A model generated the notes under the pieces. That model ran no database searches. It saw only the letters and a program-made list of their open reading frames with translations, and was not told where the DNA came from. From an uncultured Candidatus Melainabacteria bacterium (GTDB lineage Bacteria > Cyanobacteriota > Vampirovibrionia > Gastranaerophilales > Gastranaerophilaceae), in the NCBI GenBank assembly GCA_934728585.1, contig CAKVDZ010000013.1, positions 1 through 43,065 on the forward strand: a stretch of 43,065 nt of DNA, written 5' to 3'. Positions 1 through 8,549 of the stretch are shown piece by piece. The position numbers and the translations under genes were made by a program. Numbering within the stretch: position 1 is the stretch's first letter; each line of letters begins with the position of its first letter.

Positions 1-193
1 TACAAGGTAGTTAAGATATTCAAACTTTATGAGTAGTGAAAATTGCGTTGATAAATCAGCCCAAAATCACATTAGTACTTATATATATTTTATAGATACT
101 ATAATAAAGTATTTTTTTATAATTTAATTGCCTTTGTAGTAATAATGCATGTTTTCCAATGTTCACTTTACTATTTTACAATTGTTATATAAC
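1..193. other. Leading edge, no gene recognised
   Basis: AT-rich DNA ahead of mutS2. I see no convincing coding frame, RNA gene or terminator. An upstream ATG at 159 is in frame with mutS2 but would add 24 residues that are not part of the family, so it is treated as non-coding. Confidence 0.5.
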
Positions 194-222
194 TTGCATG
201 CTTATTAAATTTGTTCTAAAAT
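194..222 (+). promoter_or_regulatory. Putative mutS2 promoter, leaderless geometry
   Basis: TTGCAT at 194-199 and TAAAAT at 217-222 are separated by 17 nt. Only 8 nt separate the -10 from the mutS2 ATG at 231, and no Shine-Dalgarno sequence is visible, so transcription would start at or next to the ATG. An alternative pair is TTGTTA 182-187 with TTAAAT 205-210. The -35 is weak. Confidence 0.4.
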
Positions 223-230
223 ACTGTATT

Positions 231-2594
231 ATGAATATTTTAGAAAAAAGCGAAAAAACATTAGAATTTGACAAAATTTTATCTCAATTAGCAACTTATG
301 CAAGAACTCAGCAAAGTCAACAATTATGCTTAAGTTTAGAACCTGAAACAGATTACGACAAAATTCAAGAATCTATTGGTTTAACTAAAGAAGCAAAAGA
401 ATTGATTGATAAGCTTTTAGAGTTGCCTATTGAACATCTTACAGATTTATCAACTATCGATAATAATCAGTTAAATAGTTATTTGACAGAACATGAATTA
501 TTGAGTTTAGCAAAAAGTTTACGCTCTGCTAGATTAGTTAAAAACTTTATGCGTGAAAATACTTTAGCTGACAGCTTGTTGAGTAAAGTTTCTTCTCAAT
601 TAATTCCAAATAAAGAATTAGAAGATCAAATTTTTGCGAAATTTGATGAAGCTGATAATATTAAAAAAGACGCTACGGACTTGTTATCAGGTTTGTATTC
701 ATCTTTAAGAGATGCGGAAAAAGATATTAAGGCAAAAATCAACGAACTATTAAATTCTCACGATTTTGCTCAATATTTGCAAGAACCAATTTACACAATT
801 CGTGATAACAGAATTGTATTCCCTATTATGGCAAGTGCTAAGGGTAAAATCTCTGGTATTACTCACGATGTGTCTGCAACTAACAAAACTGCTTATATTG
901 AGCCATCTCAATTAGTTGCGATGAATAATAAAATTAGAGAATTAAAAGTAAAGATTAAAGATGAAATTATCAAAATTCTTACAGATTTAACAAGACAAGT
1001 AAAAAGAGTTTTTGATACTTTTAAAACAAATGAATACGTTTTAGCTCAATTAGATATGCACTTTGCAAAAGCCAGATATGCTATCAAAATTAAGGCTATT
1101 GAACCTGAATTAACAAAAGATAGAATTCTAAAAATGGAAGGAATTAAGCACCCTCTATTGATTTCAAGAGTTCCAGAAATTGTTGCTAATGATTTTTCAT
1201 TGGGCGATGGCTATACATCACTAATTATCACTGGTTCAAACACAGGTGGTAAAACAGTTACATTAAAAACGGTTGGCTTGTTTACATTAATGACTAGAGC
1301 AGGCATGTTTTTACCTTGTAGCTTTGCTCGTATTTACCCATTTGAAAAAGTTCTTGCTGATATCGGTGATGAACAAGATATTATGCAAAACTTGTCAACT
1401 TTTTCATCTCACATGAACAATATTATTAATATATTGAACGTAGCAGATGAAAATTCACTTGTGTTGTTAGATGAAATTTGTGCAGGTACAGATCCACAAG
1501 AGGGTGCTTCTTTAGCGGAAGTTATTCTTGATGATTTGGTTAATAAAAAGACTTTGAGCGTTATTACAACACACTTTGGTGAATTAAAATCTTTGGAATA
1601 CACAAATTCTCATTTCAAAAACGCTTGTGTTGAATTTAACAGGGAAACACTTCAACCAACATACAAGTTGACAATTGGTATTCCTGGTGCAAGTAACGCA
1701 ATATTTATAGCGGGTAATTTAGGTTTAAATCCTGAACTTGTTGAAAGAGCAAAATCTACCTTGAACATTCAACGTGACCCATCAGCAGTAATTATTGAAA
1801 AATTGCAAGAAACACAACAAAAATTAAGCAAAAATCTTCAAGATGTTGAAATGATGAAATTGTCATCAATTAAAGCAAAAGAAGATTATGAAACAAAACT
1901 TTCGGAACTTCGCAGAGATAAACGTAAAACAATTAAAGCTATCGAAAGTAAGTTTTCAGAAGAATTTGACAATGTCCGTTTGGAAATCAAAGATATTATG
2001 AGCGAATTAAGAAAAGAAAAATCAGAAAAAGTTGCAAGACGTTCTTATACTCGCTTATCTTACCTTGAAAATGATTTGAAAGATCAAATCGAAAATGCGA
2101 TGGATAAACAAACTTACGACGAGTTAATCTGGGATTCTATCAAGGTTGGCGATACTGTTATGATTAAAGACTTAAATCAACCTGTAACAGTTGTGTCGTT
2201 GCCTGATAAGAATAACAATTTGACAGTTCAAATGGGACTTATCAAAACTAAAATTAGCAAGGACCAAGTGGCAAAACTTGATTCAAACTTAACTAAAAAA
2301 CCTCAATTAAAGTTGAAACCTTTAGAATCGTTTGAATTGAAAAGAAGCGGTTTATCAAACACTTTAGATTTGAGAGGTTATAAAGTAGATGATGCTTTAG
2401 ACAGTTTAGAAAGTTACTTAGATAAAGCAAGTTTAGCTAACTTAACTCCAGTATACATTATTCATGGGCATGGTACTGGTGCATTAAAATCATACGTTAG
2501 AGATTATGTTTCAACTTCACCATACGTTGCAAAATACCGTGCAGGCGAATCTGCAGAGGGCGGAGATGGCGTTACAGTAATAGACATTAACTAA
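231..2594 (+). CDS. mutS2: Endonuclease MutS2 (Smr-domain MutS paralogue)
   Basis: MutS2 is a MutS-like ATPase and nuclease that lacks the mismatch-recognition domain; in different bacteria it suppresses recombination or acts in ribosome-collision rescue. Visible features are Walker A GSNTGGKT at about residues 335-342, Walker B LLDE near 412-415, a long charged coiled-coil-like region at about 510-640, and a C-terminal Smr domain with LDLRGYK near 712 and HGHGTG near 745. The start at 231 gives 787 aa, the usual family length; the in-frame ATG at 159 adds a non-homologous hydrophobic stretch. A hairpin terminator follows. A canonical MutS is encoded separately at 19043, so this is the paralogue rather than the repair enzyme. 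Confidence 0.95.
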   Translation: MNILEKSEKTLEFDKILSQLATYARTQQSQQLCLSLEPETDYDKIQESIGLTKEAKELIDKLLELPIEHLTDLSTIDNNQLNSYLTEHELLSLAKSLRSARLVKNFMRENTLADSLLSKVSSQLIPNKELEDQIFAKFDEADNIKKDATDLLSGLYSSLRDAEKDIKAKINELLNSHDFAQYLQEPIYTIRDNRIVFPIMASAKGKISGITHDVSATNKTAYIEPSQLVAMNNKIRELKVKIKDEIIKILTDLTRQVKRVFDTFKTNEYVLAQLDMHFAKARYAIKIKAIEPELTKDRILKMEGIKHPLLISRVPEIVANDFSLGDGYTSLIITGSNTGGKTVTLKTVGLFTLMTRAGMFLPCSFARIYPFEKVLADIGDEQDIMQNLSTFSSHMNNIINILNVADENSLVLLDEICAGTDPQEGASLAEVILDDLVNKKTLSVITTHFGELKSLEYTNSHFKNACVEFNRETLQPTYKLTIGIPGASNAIFIAGNLGLNPELVERAKSTLNIQRDPSAVIIEKLQETQQKLSKNLQDVEMMKLSSIKAKEDYETKLSELRRDKRKTIKAIESKFSEEFDNVRLEIKDIMSELRKEKSEKVARRSYTRLSYLENDLKDQIENAMDKQTYDELIWDSIKVGDTVMIKDLNQPVTVVSLPDKNNNLTVQMGLIKTKISKDQVAKLDSNLTKKPQLKLKPLESFELKRSGLSNTLDLRGYKVDDALDSLESYLDKASLANLTPVYIIHGHGTGALKSYVRDYVSTSPYVAKYRAGESAEGGDGVTVIDIN

Positions 2595-2625
2595 AATATT
2601 AACGTATGTAATAAAAATGACATGG

Positions 2626-2654
2626 CGCACTCGTTTTTCGAGTGCGTTTGTTTT
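2626..2654 (+). terminator. Rho-independent terminator after mutS2
   Basis: Perfect 8-bp stem (CGCACTCG with CGAGTGCG) and a five-T loop, followed by TTTGTTTT. It lies 31 nt past the mutS2 stop. A TATAAT at 2654-2659, directly after the T tract, could be the -10 of the following S1 gene. Confidence 0.85.
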
Positions 2655-2701
2655 ATAATCAATTTGTTAATGGTCTTTTAATAAATAAACACGGAGAAAT
2701 T

Positions 2702-3772
2702 ATGGTAGAAAAAAACTATTCAGACGCTGAGTTTGAAGCCTTGTTAAGCAACTATGATTACAAGTTTAACAAAGGTGATTTGGTTAAAGGTACGGTTTTA
2801 GGTTATGATTCAGAGGGCGCAATTGTTAATATTGGTGCAAAAACAGCAGCTGTTGTTCCAGAAAAAGAAGCTGTTTCTGATAAATCTCAATCTATTGAAA
2901 ATGTCTTAGAAAAAGGTAATGAATACGAATTCCTTATTATTTCAGATGAAGACATTGATGGAAAAATGTTGTTATCAAGCTTAAAAGTTCAACAAGCTTA
3001 TGCTTGGAAAGAACTTGAAAAATTGAAAGATCAAGATGAAATTATTCTTGGCGAAATTAGCTCAATTGTAAAAGGTGGCTTGATTGTTGATATCTTAGGC
3101 TTAAAAGGATTTGTTCCATCAAGCCAATTAAAAGCAAAAGAACAACAATTTACAGTTGGTGATAAACTAGAACTTAAAATTTTAACTTTAGACAGCCAAC
3201 AAAATAGCTTTATTCTTTCAAATAAAAAAGTATATTCAGAAGCTTCTGAAGAAGAAAAAATGAACTTATTTGCTCAAATTGAAATAGGTCAAGTTCTAAA
3301 AGGCGAAGTCGTTAGAATTACTGATTTTGGCGCATTTGTTGATATTGGTGGTATTGATGGATTGTTACCATTATCTCAAATTTCTTGGAAATGGATTGAT
3401 CACCCATCAGATAGATTGAAAATTGGTGAAAAAATCGAGGTTGAGGTTATTAGCGTAGATAACGAAAAACATAGAGTTTCGTTGAGCTTGAAAAACCTTG
3501 AAGCAGATCCTTGGATTGAAGCTGAAAAAGAAATTAAATCAGGCGAATTGCGTGAGGGTGTAATTACAAGAATTAAGCCTTTTGGCGCATTTGTAGAAAT
3601 CTTCCCAGGAGTTGAAGCTTTGCTTCCTCAAACTGAACTTGCAACTTACGAAAGTCAAAACAACTCAATTCCTAAAATTGGAGATACAATCAAAACTTAT
3701 GTATTGAAATTTAATGCACAAGATAAAAGAATTGCACTAAGTGTAACTGAACCAGAATTGGCTACTGTTTAA
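2702..3772 (+). CDS. rpsA: S1 RNA-binding domain protein (ribosomal protein S1-like)
   Basis: This 356-residue protein has four S1/OB-fold repeats starting near residues 16, 105, 190 and 275. Repeats three and four carry the strongest S1 signature (G-x-V-x-x-I/K-x-F-G-A-F-V-x-I). S1 proteins bind mRNA at the ribosome and help initiation; four-repeat forms occur in many non-proteobacterial phyla, including cyanobacteria. The start at 2702 follows a GGAGAAATT Shine-Dalgarno. An upstream in-frame GTG at 2642 lies inside the mutS2 terminator and is rejected. The gene is monocistronic, and its last 11 nt overlap the 3' end of the convergent maf gene. Confidence 0.85.
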   Translation: MVEKNYSDAEFEALLSNYDYKFNKGDLVKGTVLGYDSEGAIVNIGAKTAAVVPEKEAVSDKSQSIENVLEKGNEYEFLIISDEDIDGKMLLSSLKVQQAYAWKELEKLKDQDEIILGEISSIVKGGLIVDILGLKGFVPSSQLKAKEQQFTVGDKLELKILTLDSQQNSFILSNKKVYSEASEEEKMNLFAQIEIGQVLKGEVVRITDFGAFVDIGGIDGLLPLSQISWKWIDHPSDRLKIGEKIEVEVISVDNEKHRVSLSLKNLEADPWIEAEKEIKSGELREGVITRIKPFGAFVEIFPGVEALLPQTELATYESQNNSIPKIGDTIKTYVLKFNAQDKRIALSVTEPELATV

Positions 3773-4331
3773 ATATAGCCAAGGTCTTGGCTAATGCTTT
3801 AGGGCAAAGTCCAATAATATTTTCAAAACTGCCACCGATTTGTTTAACAAAGCCGTGTGGCAGTTCTTGTATGCCATAAGATCCAGCCTTGTCTAAAGGA
3901 TTAAATTGTTCAATGTAATTATTTATCATCTCGTCAGAAAGTTCATTAAAAGTGACGTAACTGGTTGTTGATGTGATTTTTTTTCGCATTGTTGGAGTTT
4001 CTATTGCACAAATTGATGTTACAACAAAGTGCTCCTTATTTGAAAGGCTTTTTAACATTTCAAATGCTTCTTTTTTGTCTTTTGGCTTGCCTAAAATTTT
4101 ATGTTCGTTTACAACAATTGTATCAGCACCAACAACAAGTGCGGGTTCTGTCATTGTTTTTGCAACGGCAAGAGCCTTGTTATACGCAAGGTTTTCAATC
4201 TTATCATAAGAAAAATCGTGATTTTCTAGTTTTTCTTCGTAACTTGACGGTATAATTTCGAAATCTAAGTTTAAATCTTCAAATATTTTTTTTCTTCTTG
4301 GTGAAGACGATGCTAAAATTAACTTTTTCAT
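3762..4331 (-). CDS. maf: Maf family nucleotide pyrophosphatase
   Basis: Maf proteins hydrolyse non-canonical or modified nucleoside triphosphates to monophosphates and pyrophosphate; some act on dTTP/UTP. The N-terminal LILASSSPRRKKI motif (residues 4-16) and the VVGADTIV motif near residues 66-73 are diagnostic. At 189 aa it has normal length. No Shine-Dalgarno is visible; an extended -10 (TGATATAAT) ends 9 nt upstream, suggesting a leaderless mRNA. The 3' end overlaps the S1-protein gene by 11 nt on the opposite strand. Substrate preference cannot be told from the sequence. Confidence 0.93.
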   Translation of the reverse strand: MKKLILASSSPRRKKIFEDLNLDFEIIPSSYEEKLENHDFSYDKIENLAYNKALAVAKTMTEPALVVGADTIVVNEHKILGKPKDKKEAFEMLKSLSNKEHFVVTSICAIETPTMRKKITSTTSYVTFNELSDEMINNYIEQFNPLDKAGSYGIQELPHGFVKQIGGSFENIIGLCPKALAKTLAIFKQ

Positions 4332-4340
4332 AACAAAATT

Positions 4341-4349
4341 ATTATATCA
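4341..4349 (-). promoter_or_regulatory. Extended -10 box of maf
   Basis: On the minus strand TGATATAAT (extended -10, TATAAT at 4346-4341) is followed by 9 nt and then the maf ATG at 4331, with no Shine-Dalgarno between. This spacing places the expected transcription start within 1-3 nt of the start codon. Confidence 0.5.
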
Positions 4350-4362
4350 CGAGAATTTTTGC

Positions 4363-4391
4363 AAAAAAAAAGACCTTTTAACAGGTCTTTT
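4363..4391 (-). terminator. Terminator of the small minus-strand gene
   Basis: Perfect 9-bp stem AAAAGACCT / AGGTCTTTT with a 6-nt loop. Read on the minus strand it runs into a T tract (A run at 4363-4371 on the plus strand). It lies 69 nt past the 84-aa gene and isolates it from maf. Confidence 0.8.
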
Positions 4392-4459
4392 AATTTACAC
4401 ACATAAAATTTACTACTTATTTCCCTAAAACACTAAACTTACTTACCTTCACTAAAGAA

Positions 4460-4714
4460 TTACGCTGCCAATTTTTGAAGTGTGCTTGGTGAAGTTACGT
4501 ATCTTGCAGAGCGGGCATTCACTCTCGAACAAGCGGTATTAAGTTTTTGACTTAGTACAAACATGTTTCTACTCATTGATGCATAATCATTCATCGCTGA
4601 CATCATCTTCTCTGGATTTACCATTGACGTTGTATTTTCGTGGTTATCAACTTTTTCTTGAGCGTATTTTTTTACCAATAATTGATCGATATAATCTCTT
4701 GCGCCGATAGCCAT
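4460..4714 (-). CDS. Small hypothetical protein (84 aa)
   Basis: I do not recognise this protein. It begins MAIGARDYIDQLL, is polar and probably helical, has no signal peptide or membrane segment, and contains a Met-rich central part (about residues 30-55) followed by a Ser/Ala/Arg-rich tail. It is credible as a gene because a strong AAGGAG Shine-Dalgarno sits 8 nt before the ATG and a clean terminator follows. It is monocistronic and divergent from rpmE. Three TTAAGCTA repeats lie 63-115 nt upstream, hinting at specific transcriptional control. A lineage-specific structural or regulatory peptide is possible, but no function is inferred. Confidence 0.7.
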   Translation of the reverse strand: MAIGARDYIDQLLVKKYAQEKVDNHENTTSMVNPEKMMSAMNDYASMSRNMFVLSQKLNTACSRVNARSARYVTSPSTLQKLAA

Positions 4715-4776
4715 GTCGTTATTTCTCCTTAAATTTTAATAATAATACGTGTTAATTTATATTTTCTACTTGCTTA

Positions 4777-4829
4777 TTAAGCTAGCAGACAGAGATTTAA
4801 GCTATTTTTTCGTACTACAAATTAAGCTA
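4777..4829. repeat. Three TTAAGCTA direct repeats in the divergent intergenic region
   Basis: TTAAGCTA occurs at 4777-4784, 4797-4804 and 4822-4829 (20- and 25-nt periods) in the 368-nt gap between the 84-aa gene and rpmE. They lie upstream of the minus-strand gene and could be sites for a regulator. The rest of the gap holds no coding frame I can support; the rpmE promoter lies at its right end. Confidence 0.5.
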
Positions 4830-5047
4830 CATATACAAGACTATTAATTAAACATTTAATAACTTGTATTGCAAACTATAATGTGGTTTTGTACGATATG
4901 TAATCTTAATTATCTCTCGTACTTATATAAAGTTTTTATTTCAGAAAAAATTGCCTTTTGGTTAAAATACTAGTTTACATTTCTTAATAAAACGACGTCT
5001 TAAAGTCTTTTAATAAAGTACTTGATTTATTACTTTCTCCGTTATAT

Positions 5048-5053
5048 TATAAT
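5048..5053 (+). promoter_or_regulatory. rpmE -10 box
   Basis: A perfect TATAAT lies 29 nt before the rpmE ATG. The best -35 candidates are TTTATT at 5026-5031 (16-nt spacer) or TTGATT at 5022-5027 (20 nt); neither is compelling. A GTGAGG Shine-Dalgarno is at 5071-5076. Confidence 0.6.
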
Positions 5054-5082
5054 GTTAGTCAATACAAAAAGTGAGGTAAATT

Positions 5083-5286
5083 ATGAAACAAGGTATTCAT
5101 CCTGATTATAAAAAATGTACAATCAAATGTGTTTGCGGTAACGAAATTGAAACAGGTTCAATTGATGATAATATCACAGTTGAAATTTGTTCAGCTTGTC
5201 ACCCATTCTACACTGGTCAACAAAAAATTCTTGACTCAGAAGGTAGAGTTGAAAGATTCAACAAACGTTATGGTACAAAAAAATAG
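5083..5286 (+). CDS. rpmE: 50S ribosomal protein L31
   Basis: The protein is 67 residues with the L31 signature: MKQGIHPDYK at the N-terminus and CSACHPFYTGQQK near residues 36-48. Cysteines at about 12, 16, 18, 36 and 39 mark it as the zinc-binding (C+) form rather than the zinc-independent paralogue, so it can serve as a zinc reserve as well as a ribosome component. It is followed by its own strong terminator and is therefore a single-gene unit upstream of thyX. Confidence 0.97.
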   Translation: MKQGIHPDYKKCTIKCVCGNEIETGSIDDNITVEICSACHPFYTGQQKILDSEGRVERFNKRYGTKK

Positions 5287-5318
5287 TTTTTTGATTGTAA
5301 CTTTAAGAAATTTTAAAA

Positions 5319-5356
5319 ATTATATCTCATGCAAAGTCATGGGATATAATTTTTTT
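5319..5356 (+). terminator. rpmE terminator
   Basis: A 13-bp stem with one G-U pair (5319-5331 with 5338-5350) and a 6-nt loop, followed directly by six T. It ends 20 nt before the thyX ATG, so thyX needs read-through or a promoter that is not obvious. Confidence 0.85.
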
Positions 5357-5376
5357 ATACAAATTTTGGAGGAAAC

Positions 5377-6075
5377 ATGAACGACAATAAACCTCAGGTA
5401 AAATTAATTTCTTGTCCTGAGAACATGCTTAAAACTATTTATACCGCTTGTAGAACGTGCTACAGTGCTGATACACCATTAAATATCTATGACAAAGACG
5501 TTACCGAAGAAAAAATGCTTTCTTTGATAAAACGTGTTGTTGGCTCTGGACACTATTCAACGATTGAACATATTCAAGTAAGTTTTGCGATATCAAATAT
5601 TTCAAGAGCTTGCACTCATCAGCTTGTTCGTCATAGACACATGTCTTTTTCTCAAAAATCTCAAAGATATGTGCAAGAAAAAGGTCAATTTGATTTCTTA
5701 ATTCCACCAACAATTGAAAAAGACGAAGAATTAAGAAAAAAATTCGTTGATTTTATGGGTGAGATTTCTAAAAAGTACTTAGAATTTACAGAAGCTGGAA
5801 TTCCAGCAGAAGATGCTCGTGCAGTTCTTCCAAATGCTTGCTCGACTTCAATTGTTGTAAGTACAAATTTACGCGAGCTAATTCATGTTGCAAACTTAAG
5901 ACTTTGTACTCGAGCTCAATATGAAATTAGAATGCTCGTAAAAGGTATGTGTGATGCTTTGACAGAAAAAGAACCTTGGTTAAAAGAATATTTGGTTCCA
6001 AAATGTGAAAGACTTGGTTTCTGTGATGAAGACAAGTCTTGTGGTAGAAAACCAAAATTGCCAAATATGGACTAG
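5377..6075 (+). CDS. thyX: Flavin-dependent thymidylate synthase ThyX
   Basis: ThyX makes dTMP from dUMP using methylene-THF as carbon donor and FAD/NAD(P)H as reductant, leaving THF rather than DHF. The family motif RHRxxSxxxxS is seen as RHRHMSFSQKS at residues 85-95; this segment binds FAD and dUMP. The 232-aa length is typical. A TTGGAGGAAAC Shine-Dalgarno precedes the ATG. Presence of ThyX rather than ThyA fits low-folate-reductase lineages and links this gene to metF and the formyl-THF cyclo-ligase elsewhere in the window. A bidirectional terminator separates it from the convergent kinase gene. Confidence 0.97.
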   Translation: MNDNKPQVKLISCPENMLKTIYTACRTCYSADTPLNIYDKDVTEEKMLSLIKRVVGSGHYSTIEHIQVSFAISNISRACTHQLVRHRHMSFSQKSQRYVQEKGQFDFLIPPTIEKDEELRKKFVDFMGEISKKYLEFTEAGIPAEDARAVLPNACSTSIVVSTNLRELIHVANLRLCTRAQYEIRMLVKGMCDALTEKEPWLKEYLVPKCERLGFCDEDKSCGRKPKLPNMD

Positions 6076-6085
6076 TTTATATAAT

Positions 6086-6117
6086 AAAAAGGCGCGAGCT
6101 TTGCTCGCGCCTTTTTG
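6086..6117. terminator. Bidirectional terminator between thyX and the kinase gene
   Basis: Perfect GC-rich 9-bp core (GGCGCGAGC / GCTCGCGCC) with a TTT loop, flanked by A5 and T5 that extend the stem to 14 bp. The symmetric A and T tracts let it serve both convergent genes. Confidence 0.92.
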
Positions 6118-6125
6118 TTTATCGT

Positions 6126-6986
6126 TTATTGAAATGAATTTGTAATATAGTGCAAGTATTCAAGAATTTGCGCCAAATAGTCTAAATCAGCATCGCCATT
6201 TAGGATTATATCAGCATCTTTTCTTGTTGGTATAATATACTTTTCACTTGCACCGATTAGGTAATTCCAGTGTTTTAAAGCGTTTTCTGTATCTTGATTA
6301 CGTTCAGTTGCAGCTCTTTGCATAAAACGTTTTTTACGAATTTCGTCGTCTGTTTCTATGTAAATTTTAACATCAAAGATATCTTTAATTCCTTCAAATA
6401 ATGTTGCTGTACCCTCAATAATCATAATCTTTTCGGCTTTTACATCAATTGCACAAGGAACAGAAACACCAGTGCCGTTTGGTAGGTATTTTGGTGATTT
6501 GATGTTATTTCCAACCGAAAGATTTTCTAAATCGTCGTGCAATACATCAAGTTGAAATCCATCTGGTGAATCAATATCATAACCACTATCACGCAATTTG
6601 TCAAAGGAACCGTATTTCAAGATTAGAGATGAAATATCTTTGAAATAGTTGTCTGTGCTTAAAATTGATACAGGCATTTCTAAATCTTGTGTTATGCGTT
6701 GAATTTGTGCGCAAATAGTTGATTTTCCAGAAGCAGAAGCTCCTGCTATGCCTACTAAAAGGCGCTTGTCAGGGTTATTGATCAAGCGCTTTGAAAAATT
6801 CGATATAAAGTCGTGACGTACTTCTACAATCACAGGTCTTTCGTACTTTTTGTCAAAAGCAATAAGTTGTTTAAGTTTTGTTTGTAAATAGAACGCAAGA
6901 AGTTCACGCCCACTCTTTTGTGACAAATCGGGCTTTAGTAATTTGTCTTTCGATGCTATTTCTTTTGTAAGCAACGGGTATATCAT
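6126..6986 (-). CDS. Uridine kinase-like P-loop kinase
   Basis: This 286-residue protein resembles the uridine kinase/phosphoribulokinase family: Walker A GASASGKST at about 82-90, a STDNYF motif near 115 (substrate-binding Asp), a Y-D-x-D-S-P-D-G-F segment near 140, and IIEGT near 195. It would phosphorylate uridine/cytidine or a related small molecule. It carries about 75 extra N-terminal residues compared with typical Udk (about 210 aa), with no recognised domain. It is single-gene, convergent with thyX and divergent from atpD. Only a weak Shine-Dalgarno (TTGAAG) is present. Exact substrate is uncertain. Confidence 0.8.
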   Translation of the reverse strand: MIYPLLTKEIASKDKLLKPDLSQKSGRELLAFYLQTKLKQLIAFDKKYERPVIVEVRHDFISNFSKRLINNPDKRLLVGIAGASASGKSTICAQIQRITQDLEMPVSILSTDNYFKDISSLILKYGSFDKLRDSGYDIDSPDGFQLDVLHDDLENLSVGNNIKSPKYLPNGTGVSVPCAIDVKAEKIMIIEGTATLFEGIKDIFDVKIYIETDDEIRKKRFMQRAATERNQDTENALKHWNYLIGASEKYIIPTRKDADIILNGDADLDYLAQILEYLHYITNSFQ

Positions 6987-7074
6987 ACTTCAACTGTTCT
7001 TTATAAAATTACTTTTTATTATTTTAAAACAAAGAAAAAAAATTTCAACTATTTATTTTAAAAAATTAATAAAT

Positions 7075-7103
7075 TTGTCAAAATAGTATTTTTGATGTAC
7101 CAT
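7075..7103 (+). promoter_or_regulatory. Putative atpD promoter
   Basis: TTGTCA (7075-7080) and TACCAT (7098-7103) are spaced by exactly 17 nt and lie 30 nt before the atpD ATG, which has a strong AAAGGAG Shine-Dalgarno. The -35 is close to consensus, the -10 moderate. Confidence 0.5.
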
Positions 7104-7132
7104 TAAATAAATAGAAAAACAAAGGAGAAACT

Positions 7133-8536
7133 ATGGAAGTTTTAGCAAAAAATGAGGGGCTAATTACACAAATTATCGGACCAGTTATTGACGTAGAATT
7201 TCAAAGTGGCGAACTACCTGATATTTATAATGCTCTAAAAATATATACTGAAGACGACAAATATGTTGTTGCAGAAGTTCAACAAATGTTGGGCTCGAAC
7301 AGAGTAAGAACAGTTGCTATGTCTTCAACTGATGGTTTAAAAAGAGGTATGAAAGTTGTTAATACTGGCGAACCTATTAAAATTCCTGTAGGTAAACCAA
7401 TTTTAGGACGTATTTTGAATGTTATTGGTGAGCCTGTAGATGAACAAGGTCCAATCGAAACAAACGATTACTTACCTATCCACAGAGAATCTCCAAAATT
7501 AGTTGATCAAAACACTAATGTTGAGGTTTTAGAAACAGGTATTAAAGCTATCGACTTACTTCAACCATACCAAAAAGGTGGTAAGATTGGTTTGTTCGGT
7601 GGTGCTGGTGTAGGCAAAACAGTTTTAATTCAAGAATTAATTCACAACATCGCTATGGCTCACAATGGTGTGTCAGTGTTTGGTGGTGTAGGTGAAAGAA
7701 CTCGTGAGGGTAATGACCTTTGGAATGAGTTTAAAGAATCTGGCGTACTTGATAAAGTAGGTCTGATTTATGGTCAAATGAATGAACCACCAGGAGCTCG
7801 TATGAGAGTTGGTTTATCAGCTCTTACAGCTGCTGAATATTTTAGAGATTTCTCTAAACAAGACGTGTTGTTATTCATTGATAACATTTTCCGTTTCACA
7901 CAAGCAGGTTCTGAAGTATCAGCGTTGTTAGGTCGTATGCCATCAGCTGTAGGTTACCAACCAACACTTGCAAACGAAATGGGTGATTTACAAGAACGTA
8001 TTACATCAACAAAAGATGGTTCTATCACTTCGGTTCAAGCAATTTACGTACCAGCCGATGACTTGACTGACCCAGCTCCAGCTACAACGTTTTCTCACTT
8101 AGATGCTTCAACAGTATTATCAAGACAAATTGCATCTTTGGGTATTTATCCAGCTGTTGATCCATTGGCATCTAACTCTCGTGTACTTGATCCTAATGTA
8201 ATTGGTGAAGAACACTACGATACAACTCGTAAAGTATTGGAAATTCTACAAAAATATAAAGAATTGCAAGATATTATCGCAATTTTAGGTATGGACGAAT
8301 TATCTGAAGAAGATAAAGAAACAGTTAACAGAGCAAGAAAAATTCAAAGATTTTTATCTCAACCGTTCTTTGTTGCTGAACAGTTCTCAGGTATTCAAGG
8401 AAAATACGTAAAATTAGAAGATACAATTAAAGGCTTCAAGGAAATCATTGAGGGTAAACATGATGACTTACCTGAACAAGCATTTTATATGGTTGGTACA
8501 ATTGAAGAAGCTATCGAAAAAGCAAAAACTTTATAG
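7133..8536 (+). CDS. atpD: F1Fo ATP synthase beta subunit
   Basis: This is the catalytic subunit of F1. Walker A GGAGVGKT is at residues 156-163, GERTREGND at 187-195, and the ATPase alpha/beta signature PAVDPLASNS at 340-349. The 467-aa length is normal. It is followed 13 nt later by atpC, and no other atp gene is in the neighbourhood. In Cyanobacteria and chloroplasts beta and epsilon likewise form a separate two-gene operon while the remaining subunits are encoded elsewhere, so the arrangement is an informative lineage marker. Confidence 0.99.
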   Translation: MEVLAKNEGLITQIIGPVIDVEFQSGELPDIYNALKIYTEDDKYVVAEVQQMLGSNRVRTVAMSSTDGLKRGMKVVNTGEPIKIPVGKPILGRILNVIGEPVDEQGPIETNDYLPIHRESPKLVDQNTNVEVLETGIKAIDLLQPYQKGGKIGLFGGAGVGKTVLIQELIHNIAMAHNGVSVFGGVGERTREGNDLWNEFKESGVLDKVGLIYGQMNEPPGARMRVGLSALTAAEYFRDFSKQDVLLFIDNIFRFTQAGSEVSALLGRMPSAVGYQPTLANEMGDLQERITSTKDGSITSVQAIYVPADDLTDPAPATTFSHLDASTVLSRQIASLGIYPAVDPLASNSRVLDPNVIGEEHYDTTRKVLEILQKYKELQDIIAILGMDELSEEDKETVNRARKIQRFLSQPFFVAEQFSGIQGKYVKLEDTIKGFKEIIEGKHDDLPEQAFYMVGTIEEAIEKAKTL

Positions 8537-8549
8537 ATAAAGGAACGAC

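Noticed and set aside
159..230. Upstream ATG start for mutS2
   Set aside because: Adds 24 hydrophobic residues outside the family alignment and lies upstream of the likely promoter.
2642..2701. GTG start for the S1-domain protein
   Set aside because: Lies inside the mutS2 terminator hairpin; the ATG at 2702 has a good Shine-Dalgarno.
3989..4255. Plus-strand frame opposite maf
   Set aside because: Antisense shadow of a well-supported gene with no initiation site.
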